A DNA stretch of 64,000 bases from Calothrix parasitica NIES-267. GTDB lineage: Bacteria; Cyanobacteriota; Cyanobacteriia; Cyanobacteriales; Nostocaceae. The notes below the pieces were generated by a model that ran no database searches, had not been told where the DNA came from, and was given only the letters and a program-made list of their open reading frames with translations. The stretch spans positions 5,484,901 through 5,548,900 of the forward strand of contig NZ_AP018227.1 in NCBI RefSeq assembly GCF_002368095.1, written 5' to 3'. This document shows positions 1-9,733 of this stretch, piece by piece. The translations under genes were made by a program, and so were the position numbers. Numbering within the stretch: position 1 is the first letter of the stretch; every line of letters begins with the position of its first letter.

Positions 1-110
1 GGGGAGATGGGGGAGATGGGGAGAGCAGGAGACGATAAATGATTATTACCAATTACCAATTACCAATTACCAATTCCCCATTCCCCATGACCCATATCAA
101 TGCTTCAATA
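1..110. repeat. Short tandem repeats upstream of petL
   Basis: G/A-rich GGGAGAT units (1-35) are followed by four ATTACCA heptamers (about 46-75) and CCCCATT units. These are STRR-type heptanucleotide repeats typical of heterocystous cyanobacterial intergenic DNA. No gene is visible here. Confidence 0.7.
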
Positions 111-147
111 TATTTATAGATAATTGAACGATTGTGGAGAAAAGTAA

Positions 148-243
148 ATGCTAGCTATAGTTTCGTATATTGGTTTCTTAGGTGTGTTTATCGGCATCGC
201 TGCTGGTTTACTCTTTGGTTTACGTGCAGCTAAGATTCTTTAA
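148..243 (+). CDS. petL: Cytochrome b6f complex subunit PetL
   Basis: A 31-residue open frame, MLAIVSYIG to RAAKIL, consisting almost entirely of one hydrophobic span followed by the basic end GLRAAKIL. This matches the small PetL subunit of the thylakoid cytochrome b6f complex, which stabilises the dimer that passes electrons from plastoquinol to plastocyanin or cytochrome c6. A GGAG at about 136-139 lies at a suitable distance before the ATG. The gene stands alone, with short repeats on both sides. Identification rests on recalled similarity to Nostoc PetL and on the exact size class; confidence is high for so short a protein. Confidence 0.88.
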   Translation: MLAIVSYIGFLGVFIGIAAGLLFGLRAAKIL

Positions 244-337
244 TAATCAATTTGGGGATGGGGAGTTAGGAGTGAGGAGTTAGGAGTTAGGAGTTCAAAT
301 TTCTCCTTGTCTCCTTGTCTCCCCTCTCCCCATTTCT

Positions 338-1354
338 TTAAACCTCGACCTTTGACCTTTGACCTCTAACCTTTGACCTGCTCTCCTTTGACTTGCTTTC
401 CCTTGTTTCTAAACCGAGTAGTTCAAGCATTTCTTTGTCGGTATCGTATCCGGGACAAGGTGTGGTGACGGTTAACATCTTTCCGTCGTCGCTGGAGAAG
501 ATGGAGTTTGCACCAGCCATGAAGCACATTGCTTGTTCGATTTCAGAAAGTCTTGACCTGCCAGCACTTAAGCGCACGTCGGAAGTTGGCATTACAATAC
601 GAGCGGTGGCTATCATTCGTATTATTTCCCAAACGGGGACATCGGGTTGATTTTCTAATGGTGTACCTTCAACTTGAGAAAGTATGTTGATGGGTACGGA
701 TTCTGGATGAGGTTGCAGGTTGGATAAAGTTTTTAACATGGAAACTCTATCTTCTACGGTTTCGCCCAAACCCAGGATACCACCGGAACATACGGTTACG
801 TTTGTTTGACGAACATTGTCGATTGTTCTGAGGCGATCGCCATAAGTTCGGGTGGTGATAATGGTGCTGTAATAATCTTCTGAGGTGTCGAGGTTATGGT
901 TGTAAGCGTAAAGTCCCGCATCTTCTAAACGCTTTGCTTGTGACTCGTTGAGCATTCCCAAGGTGCAACAAACTTCTAAGTCTAATGCTGTGACTTCTTT
1001 GACCATATCTAAAACTTGGTCGAATTGGGAATTATCCCGTACTTCTCTCCAAGCAGCACCCATACAAACTCTGCTGACACCGCTTTCTTTTGCTTGTTTT
1101 GCGATATCAACTACTGTTTGTTTATCTAAGAGAGATTGCGGTTTAACTTCTGTTTTGTAGCGAGAAGACTGAGCGCAGTAGCCGCAATCTTCGGGACAAG
1201 CACCAGTTTTAATCGATACGAGCTTGCAAACCTGTATTTTTCTTGAATCGTGGTATTGACGGTGTATTGTAGCAGCTTGATAAATTAACTCTAGCAAAGG
1301 AGTATCGTAAATTGCGCGTATTTCAGCTTCTTCCCAATCGTAGCGTGTTCCCAT
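338..1354 (-). CDS. bioB: Biotin synthase
   Basis: Radical SAM enzyme that inserts sulfur into dethiobiotin, the last step of biotin synthesis. The [4Fe-4S]/SAM cluster motif is visible in [16 protein letters not shown], and later family landmarks include [16 protein letters not shown] and [11 protein letters not shown] place the start at the ATG at 1354 ([11 protein letters not shown]), because a TTG seven codons upstream adds only a non-conserved leader. The last ~20 residues ([18 protein letters not shown]) are encoded by heptamer repeats of the TTTGACC/CTAACCT type and are not part of the normal family end, so the reading frame has run into an STRR array. No other bio genes are adjacent. 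Confidence 0.93.
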   Translation of the reverse strand: MGTRYDWEEAEIRAIYDTPLLELIYQAATIHRQYHDSRKIQVCKLVSIKTGACPEDCGYCAQSSRYKTEVKPQSLLDKQTVVDIAKQAKESGVSRVCMGAAWREVRDNSQFDQVLDMVKEVTALDLEVCCTLGMLNESQAKRLEDAGLYAYNHNLDTSEDYYSTIITTRTYGDRLRTIDNVRQTNVTVCSGGILGLGETVEDRVSMLKTLSNLQPHPESVPINILSQVEGTPLENQPDVPVWEIIRMIATARIVMPTSDVRLSAGRSRLSEIEQAMCFMAGANSIFSSDDGKMLTVTTPCPGYDTDKEMLELLGLETRESKSKESRSKVRGQRSKVEV

Positions 1355-1643
1355 TTTGCAATTATTAATGAACAATTTTCAATTATCAGTTATGACTTGC
1401 CGTTAGGTGCAGATGTAAATCAATTATTAATTATTAATACAAGCATTTAACAGTTAAAAGATTGTAAGCTGTGTTACAAGACGAAGTAATTTCATAATTC
1501 AGCCTACTTTTTCTATAAAAATTCTCTGGTAAATTATCTAATATAAACAGTTGCTGAGACACAAAAGTAAACTGAGCTACATTTTATCAAATTTAGAATA
1601 TACAATCTCAGGAAATCATCAAATTAGATGAAGATTATAGTAT

Positions 1644-1682
1644 GGTCTTCGCAGTATATCTTTCAGACACGCTACGAAGACC
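1644..1682. repeat. Inverted repeat GGTCTTCG / CGAAGACC
   Basis: GGTCTTCG (1644-1651) and CGAAGACC (1675-1682) form an 8-bp stem with a 23-nt loop in the 370-bp gap between bioB and the insertion sequence. The loop contains CACGCTACGAAGA, a phrase common in cyanobacterial dispersed repeats. No gene is seen in the rest of the gap. Confidence 0.5.
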
Positions 1683-2020
1683 GCATTCACAATCTCTCTT
1701 TTTTTTCGCAGGAATAACTATACAACCCACATTCCGCACCCCAACTGTCACAGAGGGGTTTTTACTGAGAATTTCTTATGTTCGTAGAGTAAAAATATAC
1801 TTTTCGTATTAGCAGTCATATTATTGGCTTACCTTACATAAAATTTATATTCTCAACAAAAAGCAATAAGTTTAGAGGCTAAAATCATAGATAAAAATCT
1901 ATAGTTATTCCTGCGATGTCATTTTAATACTTATATTTAAACAATAAAAAGTTACTATAATTTATGACTATTAATTAAAAGAAATAGTCTTTATTACAAA
2001 TAAATTATTGTGGTTCTACT

Positions 2021-3730
2021 TCAACATTTATAATAGTAACGACATTTATCTGGTAAAAAACTTAAAATATATTCTCTTTCTGAAGTCCAATTTGATATTG
2101 ATATTTCATCATTATATGTAACTAAATGTATAGATTGAAAACGTTGAAATATCAATCGCATGGTCGGATTATTTATAGCTTTACCCAATTGATTTTTAAT
2201 AGTTGATTTAGATGCAGATAAAGCTTTTCTGATTTGTCTTTGAGCCAAAGTATATACTAATAAACACAATCCCATTATCATAGCCATAGCTTGAATTCTT
2301 TCCGGAGATTTAAGAAAAATACTATCAGCAAAAAATAGAGGGTCTTTAATAAATCCAAATCCTCTCTCGCAGCTTTGCTGTGCTTTATATTCAGAAAGCA
2401 TTTCATTCGGGATAAGAGATTCTTCGTCTAATACATTTGTAGCAAGTACAAAACGCCCTGCACTATTGTAAGCTATTTTAATAGTATTAATATTCTCAGA
2501 TAAAGAAGCATTAATTTGATAAAAAGTATTTTGGTCTTTTTTGTTTTTTGATTTGCTTGTTTTATATTCTACGTTATTAATTTGATGATATTTTAACTGT
2601 TTATTCAAACTATCTACTGATTTAACCGCCTCTTGGTAAGAATCGAATTTTAAGCTAAGTAGTTTTTTGAGTTTATTTGATGCATTGATTTTTGACTTAG
2701 ATATTCTTTTTTCTAATTGTTTTATATCAGATTTTTTACGTTCAGAACTTTCTATGACTAACCACCGTTGCTCAATGCCACCATAGTTTACTGTTCTAGA
2801 ACAATAATAATATCCTGGTAAAGAACTATTAGTAAAATCAGTGGATAGTAATGTTGATACTAGTTCTTTCGCTATTCCTATAGTTAGAGGTACTCTGCAC
2901 AACCATTTCATACCAGATAATAGACTGATATTTTTTGCGTTGTATAAAGCTGCGTCTGCAACCATTAAATCATCATTGTCTTTTAATTTTTCTTTGTATC
3001 TTGAAAAGATTTTTGGGAAATTTGACGAATCTGATTTATTCCCAGATGCGGCTTCAAAAAACATTGGGATATCTCCATCTCCGGAGGATATTAATTCTAT
3101 AATAAATTGTTTTAAATCTGGTCTATGGTCACGAGAATAACCATATGTAATTTCAATCGCTTGTGGTACTTTGATTACATCCTCTGCATTTATACTAAGA
3201 ATAACATCTGGTAAACTATTATTATATTCACCATGCAAATGCAGTGAACTTGAATCAAGATGTGATGATTTTGAACTAATATCAAATTGTTTTTTCACAT
3301 TTATACTGATAGCTAAAAATATTTCCGTTAAACCTTTTAGAAATAGTTTATCCATAACTCTACCTAACTTGTGTTCATTTAAATACTCTGCTTTTACTCC
3401 TTCCCCTATTAAGTATTCACATGGCTTATCTTTAAAAAAATCTGGAAACATATATAAAGGACTGCTTATAAAACCCAATCCATTTAATATCATTGCTTTC
3501 ACTACTTGCCCTGCATTTATTTTTTCTCCTGGCTCTTCCCCACAATACTCGTTAATAATTTCTACCAAGCCTATAGAATCTACTATTCCTGCGACTATAC
3601 CTAAATGGTCAATATTTTTTATTTCAATTTCTGATTTATTAAACATGACAACAAATGGGAATAACATCTGTTTAAATTTTTGCATTTTTTTACCAAAAAA
3701 TTCTTTATAACAAGAATTTTGTTTGAGCAT
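2021..3730 (-). CDS. IS1634 family transposase
   Basis: A 569-residue DDE transposase. An N-terminal DUF4277-like region (about 30-130, MFNKSEIEIKNIDHLGIV onward) precedes an RNase H-like catalytic domain. Candidate acidic residues are Asp in SSHLDSSSLHLHG, Asp in DLMVADAALYN and Glu in QQSCERGFGFIKDPLF. The C-terminal stretch FLKSPERIQAMAMIMGLCLLVYT is typical of the family. Full length with no frameshift, so probably functional. The coding sequence is more AT-rich than neighbouring housekeeping genes, as expected for an IS. Confidence 0.92.
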   Translation of the reverse strand: MLKQNSCYKEFFGKKMQKFKQMLFPFVVMFNKSEIEIKNIDHLGIVAGIVDSIGLVEIINEYCGEEPGEKINAGQVVKAMILNGLGFISSPLYMFPDFFKDKPCEYLIGEGVKAEYLNEHKLGRVMDKLFLKGLTEIFLAISINVKKQFDISSKSSHLDSSSLHLHGEYNNSLPDVILSINAEDVIKVPQAIEITYGYSRDHRPDLKQFIIELISSGDGDIPMFFEAASGNKSDSSNFPKIFSRYKEKLKDNDDLMVADAALYNAKNISLLSGMKWLCRVPLTIGIAKELVSTLLSTDFTNSSLPGYYYCSRTVNYGGIEQRWLVIESSERKKSDIKQLEKRISKSKINASNKLKKLLSLKFDSYQEAVKSVDSLNKQLKYHQINNVEYKTSKSKNKKDQNTFYQINASLSENINTIKIAYNSAGRFVLATNVLDEESLIPNEMLSEYKAQQSCERGFGFIKDPLFFADSIFLKSPERIQAMAMIMGLCLLVYTLAQRQIRKALSASKSTIKNQLGKAINNPTMRLIFQRFQSIHLVTYNDEISISNWTSEREYILSFLPDKCRYYYKC

Positions 3731-3914
3731 GTCATAAATATTCCAACCGTTATACTTTGAACATTACTAAGCCTAAATATTCAAATATTATTAAGTATAT
3801 TTACGTGTCTATTGAGTAAATTCAAATTATTTCGGAGATGAGTGAATAGAGATGTTGTTTATTTTTATTGTCCGGAAAAACAAATTAATTATCAATAATT
3901 ATTTTGTGTGTGTA

Positions 3915-3994
3915 AACCCCAAAAACAGAACAAATCTATAGCCTGCATGAAAAAAAGATAATAATATTAGTGGTGATTTGTTGTTTTTGGGGTT
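3915..3994. repeat. Internal hairpin upstream of the transposase
   Basis: AACCCCAAAAACA (3915-3927) and TGTTTTTGGGGTT (3982-3994) are perfect 13-bp inverted repeats inside the right non-coding part of the IS. They could be a structured leader or terminator that shields the transposase from outside transcription, or the scar of an older nested element. No function is proven. Confidence 0.55.
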
Positions 3995-4525
3995 CCCCCC
4001 GAGTCTTGAAATGGTTCCCGAATCTTCTGGGAAAACAGATTACTTCTTCCAGTAAAAGATTATTTTACGTAATCAAAAATAATACCGGACTGGCTAATTT
4101 TAGAGTCTGAAGGGAGTAACTCTACTAAATGCAAATCTTTCTTATTAAACCTATAAAGAATCATTTGCCTAATAGTTCTTTAGTACTATATACAGGCTAA
4201 CTTTTCAGTACTTATGAACTTGTGACAGTTGGGGTGCGGAATGTGGGATACAACTAAATCGACCTTCATTGAGTGGTTGTTTTTTCGCACGGTGGAAAAC
4301 TTAAAATCAACAGTTAATTCGGTTGAAGTTCCAAAAAAATATAGGTCTGCGACAATTTTACAAAAAATTCCCATTCAATCAGAAAATGCGAATCTAACTA
4401 ATTCTTGTTATGACAATTACACTTTGACAAAAACTTTGACCCCGTTGCAGCAGGTATGAGAGAAGTGGCACAATTCCAAATGTGTTCTTAGCAATTATTG
4501 CGTTTTGACAATAGTTAAATAACCT

Positions 4526-5083
4526 ATGCAATTGCAACAACCGTTTATTGTTACCCAACGTCTGTTATTACGGCTTGCTACTCAAGAAGATATAACTAAT
4601 ATTCTTAAATATTACACTGACAATAAAGCTTATTTAACTCCTTTTTATCCTGTATGGTCGGAATCTTTTTTTACAGAAAAATATTGGCAGAGTGAAGTAG
4701 AAGTAGCTCTACAAGAATTTATCCAAGGACAATCATTAAGACTACTGATTTTTTCTCAAAACGAATCTACAATAATTGGAATAATTAATTACCGTAACTT
4801 TATTCGGGGTGTGGCACAATTTTGTACTGTAGGTTACAGTTTAGCAGAAAAAGAACAGGGTAATGGTTATATGACTGAAGCCTTACAAGCGAGCATTGAT
4901 TATGTATTTGAAGAATTAAAAATGCATCGCATAATGGCAAATTATATGCCACACAATCAAAGTAGCGGCAATTTGCTTAAGAAGTTAGGATTTGTGGTAG
5001 AAGGTTACGCTAGAGACTATTTATTAATTAATAATCAATGGCAAGACCATGTTTTGACAAGTTTAATTAATTCCCAGTGGTAA
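4526..5083 (+). CDS. GNAT acetyltransferase, RimJ/RimL type
   Basis: A 185-residue GCN5-related N-acetyltransferase of the ribosomal-protein N-acetylating class. It opens with the family signature TQRLLLRLATQEDITNIL and has the acetyl-CoA loop region EKEQGNGYMTEALQASIDYVF and the following HRIMANYMPHNQSSGNLLKKLGF, where Asn and the LLKKLGF helix are diagnostic. The substrate cannot be told from sequence; ribosomal proteins, other N-termini or small amines are all possible. The gene stands alone. The IS lies about 270 bp upstream and could affect its promoter. Confidence 0.87.
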   Translation: MQLQQPFIVTQRLLLRLATQEDITNILKYYTDNKAYLTPFYPVWSESFFTEKYWQSEVEVALQEFIQGQSLRLLIFSQNESTIIGIINYRNFIRGVAQFCTVGYSLAEKEQGNGYMTEALQASIDYVFEELKMHRIMANYMPHNQSSGNLLKKLGFVVEGYARDYLLINNQWQDHVLTSLINSQW

Positions 5084-5275
5084 ACTTGAAAATCTAAATC
5101 AGGGGATTGGTAATTGGTAGTTGGTAGTTGGTAATTAGTCTTATTATAGAAAAATCAACTTTTTAAAAAGCTATTTACTTTTTATTTTCTGCTTTTACTG
5201 TTTCCATGATTGTACTTAGTTTTACCTAAGTATTGACCAATCCAAAATCCAAAATAGTGTGAGGGGTTTTTATCG

Positions 5276-5671
5276 ATGTTTAGTAAATCCGCAAAGCGTC
5301 TATCCGTTTTTTTTAGTGCTGCAATTATCAGTATCTCGTTAACTGGAATCACCGCGAAAAGAGCCGAAGCAATACCTAATTTCATTTTAGTTCCGCTGAC
5401 AATACAAGCAGCAGGTTACGCAATACCACGTGTTTATAAAAAGTTAACTCCGCAACAGCAAAGAAAGGTAGATGCTGTTCAAAATGAAGCATTTAGACAA
5501 GTTGCAACTGTGTTAACTACAGCGCAGCGCAGTAACGTTATGCAATCCTTCAAAACACGACAAGGAAGAACTCAATTACTGCAATCTTTGAGGTTAACAC
5601 CAGCACAAAAAGCTCGCATTAGGTCAATAGTGGAAAAATCTCGCCAGAGAATCAATGCAATTGTCAAGTAA
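5276..5671 (+). CDS. Small exported protein with LTxxQ-like motifs
   Basis: A 131-residue protein with a clear signal peptide: basic start, hydrophobic VFFSAAIISISLTGI, then AKRAEA before a probable cleavage near residue 32. The mature part is basic and helical and contains LTPQQQRK and LTPAQKAR, which resemble the LTxxQ motif of Spy/CpxP periplasmic chaperones. This is suggestive only. Chosen start: ATG at 5276, which gives a complete signal peptide. No operon partner; a hairpin that may end transcription follows about 40 bp downstream. Confidence 0.7.
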   Translation: MFSKSAKRLSVFFSAAIISISLTGITAKRAEAIPNFILVPLTIQAAGYAIPRVYKKLTPQQQRKVDAVQNEAFRQVATVLTTAQRSNVMQSFKTRQGRTQLLQSLRLTPAQKARIRSIVEKSRQRINAIVK

Positions 5672-5711
5672 CTAATCATATAAATCGTTTTTCTCAACAA
5701 TTAATCATGTA

Positions 5712-5738
5712 GAGACGTAGCAATGCTACGTCTTTTTA
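5712..5738 (+). terminator. Palindrome of the GACGTAGCA family, terminator-like
   Basis: AGACGTAGCA-ATGCTACGTCT forms a stable stem and is followed by TTTTTATATTT on the plus strand. It is placed to terminate transcription of the small exported protein gene. The same palindrome recurs at 8692 and 40343, with a half copy at 28551. Confidence 0.6.
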
Positions 5739-5888
5739 TATTTATCAAATAAAACTCTAACTATCGCAAATTGAGAATTAATAATTCTTAACTCCCAACT
5801 CCTAATTCCTAACTTAACTCCATCTCCCCTGCCCCAATTTACTTCTCAGATGTACCATTAAGGGTATGGCAAACTTACCCCTACTGGT

Positions 5889-7325
5889 ATGCAAACGGCT
5901 GAAACTACCAATCCCCTACTTAACCTGAACTACGAACCGGCATTTGAATCTTTAGGCTCGGACTATTATGATGAAGTTATTGCCGAAGAATTTCCCCTTC
6001 ACAAACTCCGCTTCCGTAACAATGCTCTACTTCCGCTTTTAGGATTAAATCCTCAAGAGGTAACTGACGAAGATTTTATTCAAGCTTTTGGTAAATTTGA
6101 ACAGCGTAAACCTCTTCTAGCAATGCGCTACCACGGCTATCAATTTGGTGAATATAACCCAAGACTGGGTGATGGTAGAGGTTTTCTTTACGGACAGCTG
6201 CGCGGAATTGATAACGAACTTTATGATTTCGGTACCAAAGGTTCCGGTAGAACACCTTATTCCCGTGGTGGAGATGGAATGCTCACTCTTAAGGGTGGAG
6301 TCCGGGAAGTGTTAGCGGCTGAAATGCTGCATCGTATGGGTGTACGCACTTCCAGGTGTATGAGTTTGATTGAAACAGGAGTGCAGTTATGGAGAGGTGA
6401 TGAACCTTCCCCGACTCGTTCGTCTGTAATGATCAGGATGAATCGTTCCCATATTCGTTTTGGAACTTTTGAGCGTTTAAATTATTTAAAGCGTCCAGAT
6501 TTAACGAAAAAGCTTTTAGACCATGTAATTGAGGTTTACTACCCGCATTTAATTAACGAACAAGAAAAACATGCTTTATTTTATGCGGAATTAGTAGAAA
6601 AAGTTGCAAAATTAGCAGCACAATGGATGGCTGCTGGTTTTTGTCATGCAGTTTTAAATACTGACAATATGTCAATTACTGGGGAAAGTTTTGATTACGG
6701 TCCCTATGGATTTATTCCGACTTACGACCCGCATTTTACCGCAGCATATTTCGACCATTACAGCCGATATTCTTACATTCATCAGCCAGATATTTGTATG
6801 TGGAATTTGGAAATGCTTCAAGAAGCATTAAAGTCTGTAATTGATAAATCCGATATGGATGCTGGATTAGTAAAATTCGGTAAACACTTTCTGGGTAACT
6901 ATCGTTTATTAATGCTGAAAAAACTGGGATTCAATCAAGAATTACCCAAAGCAGAAACAGACGAAATCTTAAAAGTAACAATTGATTTTCTCAAGCATTA
7001 CCCTATTAGCTACCACCACTTTTTTGCTGATATGGCTGGAACTTTTTCTCAGAAATGGCAAGATGACCCCAGCTATATCTTAGAAGGTTCCGAAATTAAG
7101 CAATCTTTGGGTTCATCGGAATTATTCTTTAACTGGGCAGGAATGTATCACAGAATATTGAATACAATGGCAACTTCGGAAATAGATAATATTGCTCAAA
7201 CTCTGAAACAATCTAATCCTCAAACAGTCATATTAAGACCCGTGATTGAATCAGTTTGGGAATCAATTTCTCAACAAGACAATTGGCAACCTTTTCATGA
7301 TTTAATCGAAGCAATTAGGGAATAG
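5889..7325 (+). CDS. selO: Protein adenylyltransferase SelO (YdiU family)
   Basis: Pseudokinase-fold enzyme that transfers AMP from ATP to protein hydroxyl groups, linked to redox stress. Family motifs are visible: [18 protein letters not shown] (about 81-98), [16 protein letters not shown] (about 115-130) and the Mg/catalytic segment NTDNMSITG...DYGPYGF (about 258-277), with the Asp-Asn pair and downstream Asp kept. Length 478 aa is normal for the cyanobacterial form, which lacks the C-terminal selenocysteine motif of some homologues. Convergent with the glycerate kinase gene; the 127-bp gap contains TTGGTTA heptamers. Confidence 0.92.
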   Translation: MQTAETTNPLLNLNYEPAFESLGSDYYDEVIAEEFPLHKLRFRNNALLPLLGLNPQEVTDEDFIQAFGKFEQRKPLLAMRYHGYQFGEYNPRLGDGRGFLYGQLRGIDNELYDFGTKGSGRTPYSRGGDGMLTLKGGVREVLAAEMLHRMGVRTSRCMSLIETGVQLWRGDEPSPTRSSVMIRMNRSHIRFGTFERLNYLKRPDLTKKLLDHVIEVYYPHLINEQEKHALFYAELVEKVAKLAAQWMAAGFCHAVLNTDNMSITGESFDYGPYGFIPTYDPHFTAAYFDHYSRYSYIHQPDICMWNLEMLQEALKSVIDKSDMDAGLVKFGKHFLGNYRLLMLKKLGFNQELPKAETDEILKVTIDFLKHYPISYHHFFADMAGTFSQKWQDDPSYILEGSEIKQSLGSSELFFNWAGMYHRILNTMATSEIDNIAQTLKQSNPQTVILRPVIESVWESISQQDNWQPFHDLIEAIRE

Positions 7326-7452
7326 GAAATAGGGGATTGGTTATTGGTTATTGGTTATTGGTTATTGAAATAAAGAGGAGGGGGTAGAAATTTAATTATT
7401 CAATTTACTTCTAACTCCTAATTCCTAATTTCTAACTCTTAACTCATAACTC

Positions 7453-8481
7453 CTAACTAGGTTTATAAACTTTCCCAAAGCTGTGATTGGGATTAATTTC
7501 AATTACTAAATCGGCTGATGGAGATTTGATTAATGGTTTAATAAATAATTCTGGGTGCAGTGCTTTCCAAAAGTAATTTACAAATTCCTCAATTTGTAAG
7601 TCAGTCATTCCAGTTTTTCCCCCCGCTTTCATTTGATGTTCGGCTTGTTTTCGCCATTCTAAGGAAAGACGGTAATCTTTAGGATACATCACGATTAAAC
7701 TATCTAAACGCTGCCATAAAGGTAGATAATCGTGAAGTTTCTTGTTCATATCTCTCGCAAATTCTTTATCTGCTTCCGTAACAATTGGTAGCGGTGGAGC
7801 ATTAAAGACTGCTGAATTAATCGGATGAATGCCGACAAACCAACCTTCAAACAATACAATATCAATATTTTCTACTATTTGAGGATTGATTCTATCACCA
7901 GCACCAGAATGCAGCGATTTATCGAAGCGAGGTACTGTAATTCTAGTTTGAAGTTGAAGAATATTATCTAAAAGATTTAAACCCAAACCAACATCATGAG
8001 TTCCCGGTGGTCCTCGCCAAATTAAACGGGGGTCTTGCTGCTGTAAAATTAAACGTGCTTCGTAGGTTTTATATAAGTCATCTATTGATAAACTCAAGGT
8101 TTGGTATTTCAGGTGCGATAAAATTAAACTAATAACCTTACAAGTTGTGGTTTTCCCCGTTCCTTGTCCTCCTAAAATACCTTGTATAAAAGGACGTTGA
8201 AGTTTTTGATATCGCGATGCAATTTGTGTTGCTAAAGGTAGCCATAAATTCCACAATGTTGGCAGCATCACATCCGGTTCCATTTTTAAATCAGTCTGAC
8301 ATAATTCTTTAAAATCAGGATAAATGAATTTAAGTAAATCCCAGCGTTTATATATAGTTTTTTCCGCATTTTCGGGTGTGATATGAAAAGCTTTTGCTCG
8401 TAATTCATCTTCAAGCGCTTCTAAGATTAAACTTTGATTTGGGACTGTATCTTTTATTGATGTTTCGGTAAGCATTTGCAT
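7453..8481 (-). CDS. glyK: D-glycerate 3-kinase (GLYK)
   Basis: Kinase that returns photorespiratory glycerate to the Calvin cycle as 3-phosphoglycerate. Walker A motif GGQGTGKT at about 104-111 is followed by SLSIDDLYKTYE, RGPPGTHD and VLFEGWFVG, the P-loop kinase arrangement of plant-type GLYK. Length 342 aa matches plant and cyanobacterial enzymes. Two Met codons lie at the start (MQM); the first at 8481 is used here, but the third residue is equally plausible. The short AGGTTAAAGG repeats begin just upstream of the start. Confidence 0.9.
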   Translation of the reverse strand: MQMLTETSIKDTVPNQSLILEALEDELRAKAFHITPENAEKTIYKRWDLLKFIYPDFKELCQTDLKMEPDVMLPTLWNLWLPLATQIASRYQKLQRPFIQGILGGQGTGKTTTCKVISLILSHLKYQTLSLSIDDLYKTYEARLILQQQDPRLIWRGPPGTHDVGLGLNLLDNILQLQTRITVPRFDKSLHSGAGDRINPQIVENIDIVLFEGWFVGIHPINSAVFNAPPLPIVTEADKEFARDMNKKLHDYLPLWQRLDSLIVMYPKDYRLSLEWRKQAEHQMKAGGKTGMTDLQIEEFVNYFWKALHPELFIKPLIKSPSADLVIEINPNHSFGKVYKPS

Positions 8482-8840
8482 GAGGTTAAAGGTTAAAGGT
8501 TAAAGGTATAATAACTCCCTACTCTCAAAGCATGAAAAACTCCCTCCCCCTTTTACACTCATCAAATAGTTGAATATAATTTGATGTTGTATCCTATACA
8601 AAAGACTATTTTATAAATTTCAGTGCCATTCCTGTGTACTAGTGCTTTGTCCCATAAAATATGATGGATTCGTTTTTCCCGCAATTGTTGGGAGACGTAA
8701 CAGTGTTACGTCTCTACAAACCAAATCGTCAAGATTGATGTGGTGAAATACAAAAAAATTAATCTTATTAAAGAAGAGAAAAATAGAAGAAGACGAAGCT
8801 CTTCACTGCTCGCTGCTAACTGTTAACTATTAACTGATTT
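8482..8840. other. Intergenic region with GACGTAAC palindrome
   Basis: A 359-bp divergent gap between the glycerate kinase and allantoinase-like genes, so it must hold both promoters. It contains the palindrome GAGACGTAACAGTGTTACGTC (8692-8714 with its last two bases), a member of the family also seen at 5712 and 40343, and TTAACTG-type heptamers just before 8841. No open frame of interest. Confidence 0.55.
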
Positions 8841-9695
8841 ATGTTTCCTCCATCTTTCCAACCAATTCCCCAACGTCCAGAATTAAAATTACCTGACAAT
8901 GCTAGAGTTGCCGTATGGGTAGTAATGAACGTCGAACATTTCACTTTTGGTAAAATAGGGACGGCCATTCAACCCCATTTAAATAGTTATCCAGAAATTG
9001 CTAATTACGGTTGGCGAGATTATGGAAATAGAGTTGGTATTTGGCGTTTATTTGATTTATTTGCAGAATTGGAAATTCCCGTTACCGCAGCAGTAAACGG
9101 CGAAATTTGTACCCTTTATCCCGAAATTATGGAAGCAATGCTTGCTCATAATTGGGAAATAATGGCTCATGGAATTAATAATTCTACAGGTCATAGCGGT
9201 ATGGACAAAGAAACAGAAATCGATACCATAAATAAAACTATAACTTTACTTAAACAAGCCACCGGTAAAACACCAAAAGGTTGGTTAACTCCAGGATTTT
9301 CTATCACAGAATCAACATTTGAATTACTACATTCAGCCGGGATTAAATATACAGCCGATTGGGTAAACGACGACCAACCTTATTGGTATCCAGTTCCAGA
9401 TGGCCGTTTACTAGCTATTCCTTATACCATAGAAGCCAACGACATTACTTTATGTTTGAGCAATCGTTTTTCCGGTGCAGAATTTGCTAAAGCCATAGAA
9501 GACCAATTTTATCAATTATGGCAAGAAGGAGAATCCCAAGCGCGAGTAATGGCTATTGGTTTGCATCCTTTTATAGTCGGTCAACCAATGCGGTTAAAAT
9601 ATTTAAAAGAATGTTTAATGAACATAAAAAATCAATCCGATACTTGGATAACCACCGGTGAGAAAATATATGAGTCAGTGAACAGTAAACAGTGA
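8841..9695 (+). CDS. Polysaccharide deacetylase family protein, allantoinase (PuuE)-like
   Basis: A 284-residue NodB-fold hydrolase of the PuuE/allantoinase-like branch. Visible features are VAVWVVMNVEHF near the N-terminus, the GWRDYGNRVGIWRLFDLF segment, PEIMEAMLAHNWEIMAHGINNSTGHSG with the His cluster, GWLTPGFSITE and a C-terminal LHPFIVGQPMR. The AllA-like gene 320 bp downstream makes ureide breakdown a reasonable guess: allantoin ring opening by this protein. The family also contains carbohydrate deacetylases, so substrate is inferred, not seen. The last codons (SVNSKQ) are formed by AACAGTG repeats, i.e. the stop lies in an STRR. Confidence 0.75.
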   Translation: MFPPSFQPIPQRPELKLPDNARVAVWVVMNVEHFTFGKIGTAIQPHLNSYPEIANYGWRDYGNRVGIWRLFDLFAELEIPVTAAVNGEICTLYPEIMEAMLAHNWEIMAHGINNSTGHSGMDKETEIDTINKTITLLKQATGKTPKGWLTPGFSITESTFELLHSAGIKYTADWVNDDQPYWYPVPDGRLLAIPYTIEANDITLCLSNRFSGAEFAKAIEDQFYQLWQEGESQARVMAIGLHPFIVGQPMRLKYLKECLMNIKNQSDTWITTGEKIYESVNSKQ

Positions 9696-9733
9696 ACTGT
9701 TATTCATGATATTAATTCACATTGTGAATCTTT

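Larger units (their letters stand above)
1726..4247. mobile_element. IS1634-type insertion sequence with 27-bp IRs and 6-bp target duplication
   Basis: Perfect 27-bp inverted repeats lie at 1726-1752 and 4221-4247 (outer bases CCCACATTCCGCACCCC on the left). The hexamer ATACAA immediately outside both ends (1720-1725 and 4248-4253) is a target-site duplication. The 2522-bp interior encodes one intact IS4-superfamily (IS1634-like) transposase on the minus strand. Non-coding flanks are long, about 270 bp left and 490 bp right. Intact ends, target duplication and an unbroken transposase suggest a recent insertion between bioB and the acetyltransferase gene. An alternative is that the transposase-bearing IS is shorter and nested in an outer element. 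Confidence 0.88.

Noticed and set aside
3171-3710. Long plus-strand open frame antisense to the transposase
   Set aside because: It is the shadow of an AT-rich gene; no ribosome site, and its translation has no recognisable motif, whereas the minus-strand frame is a clear transposase.
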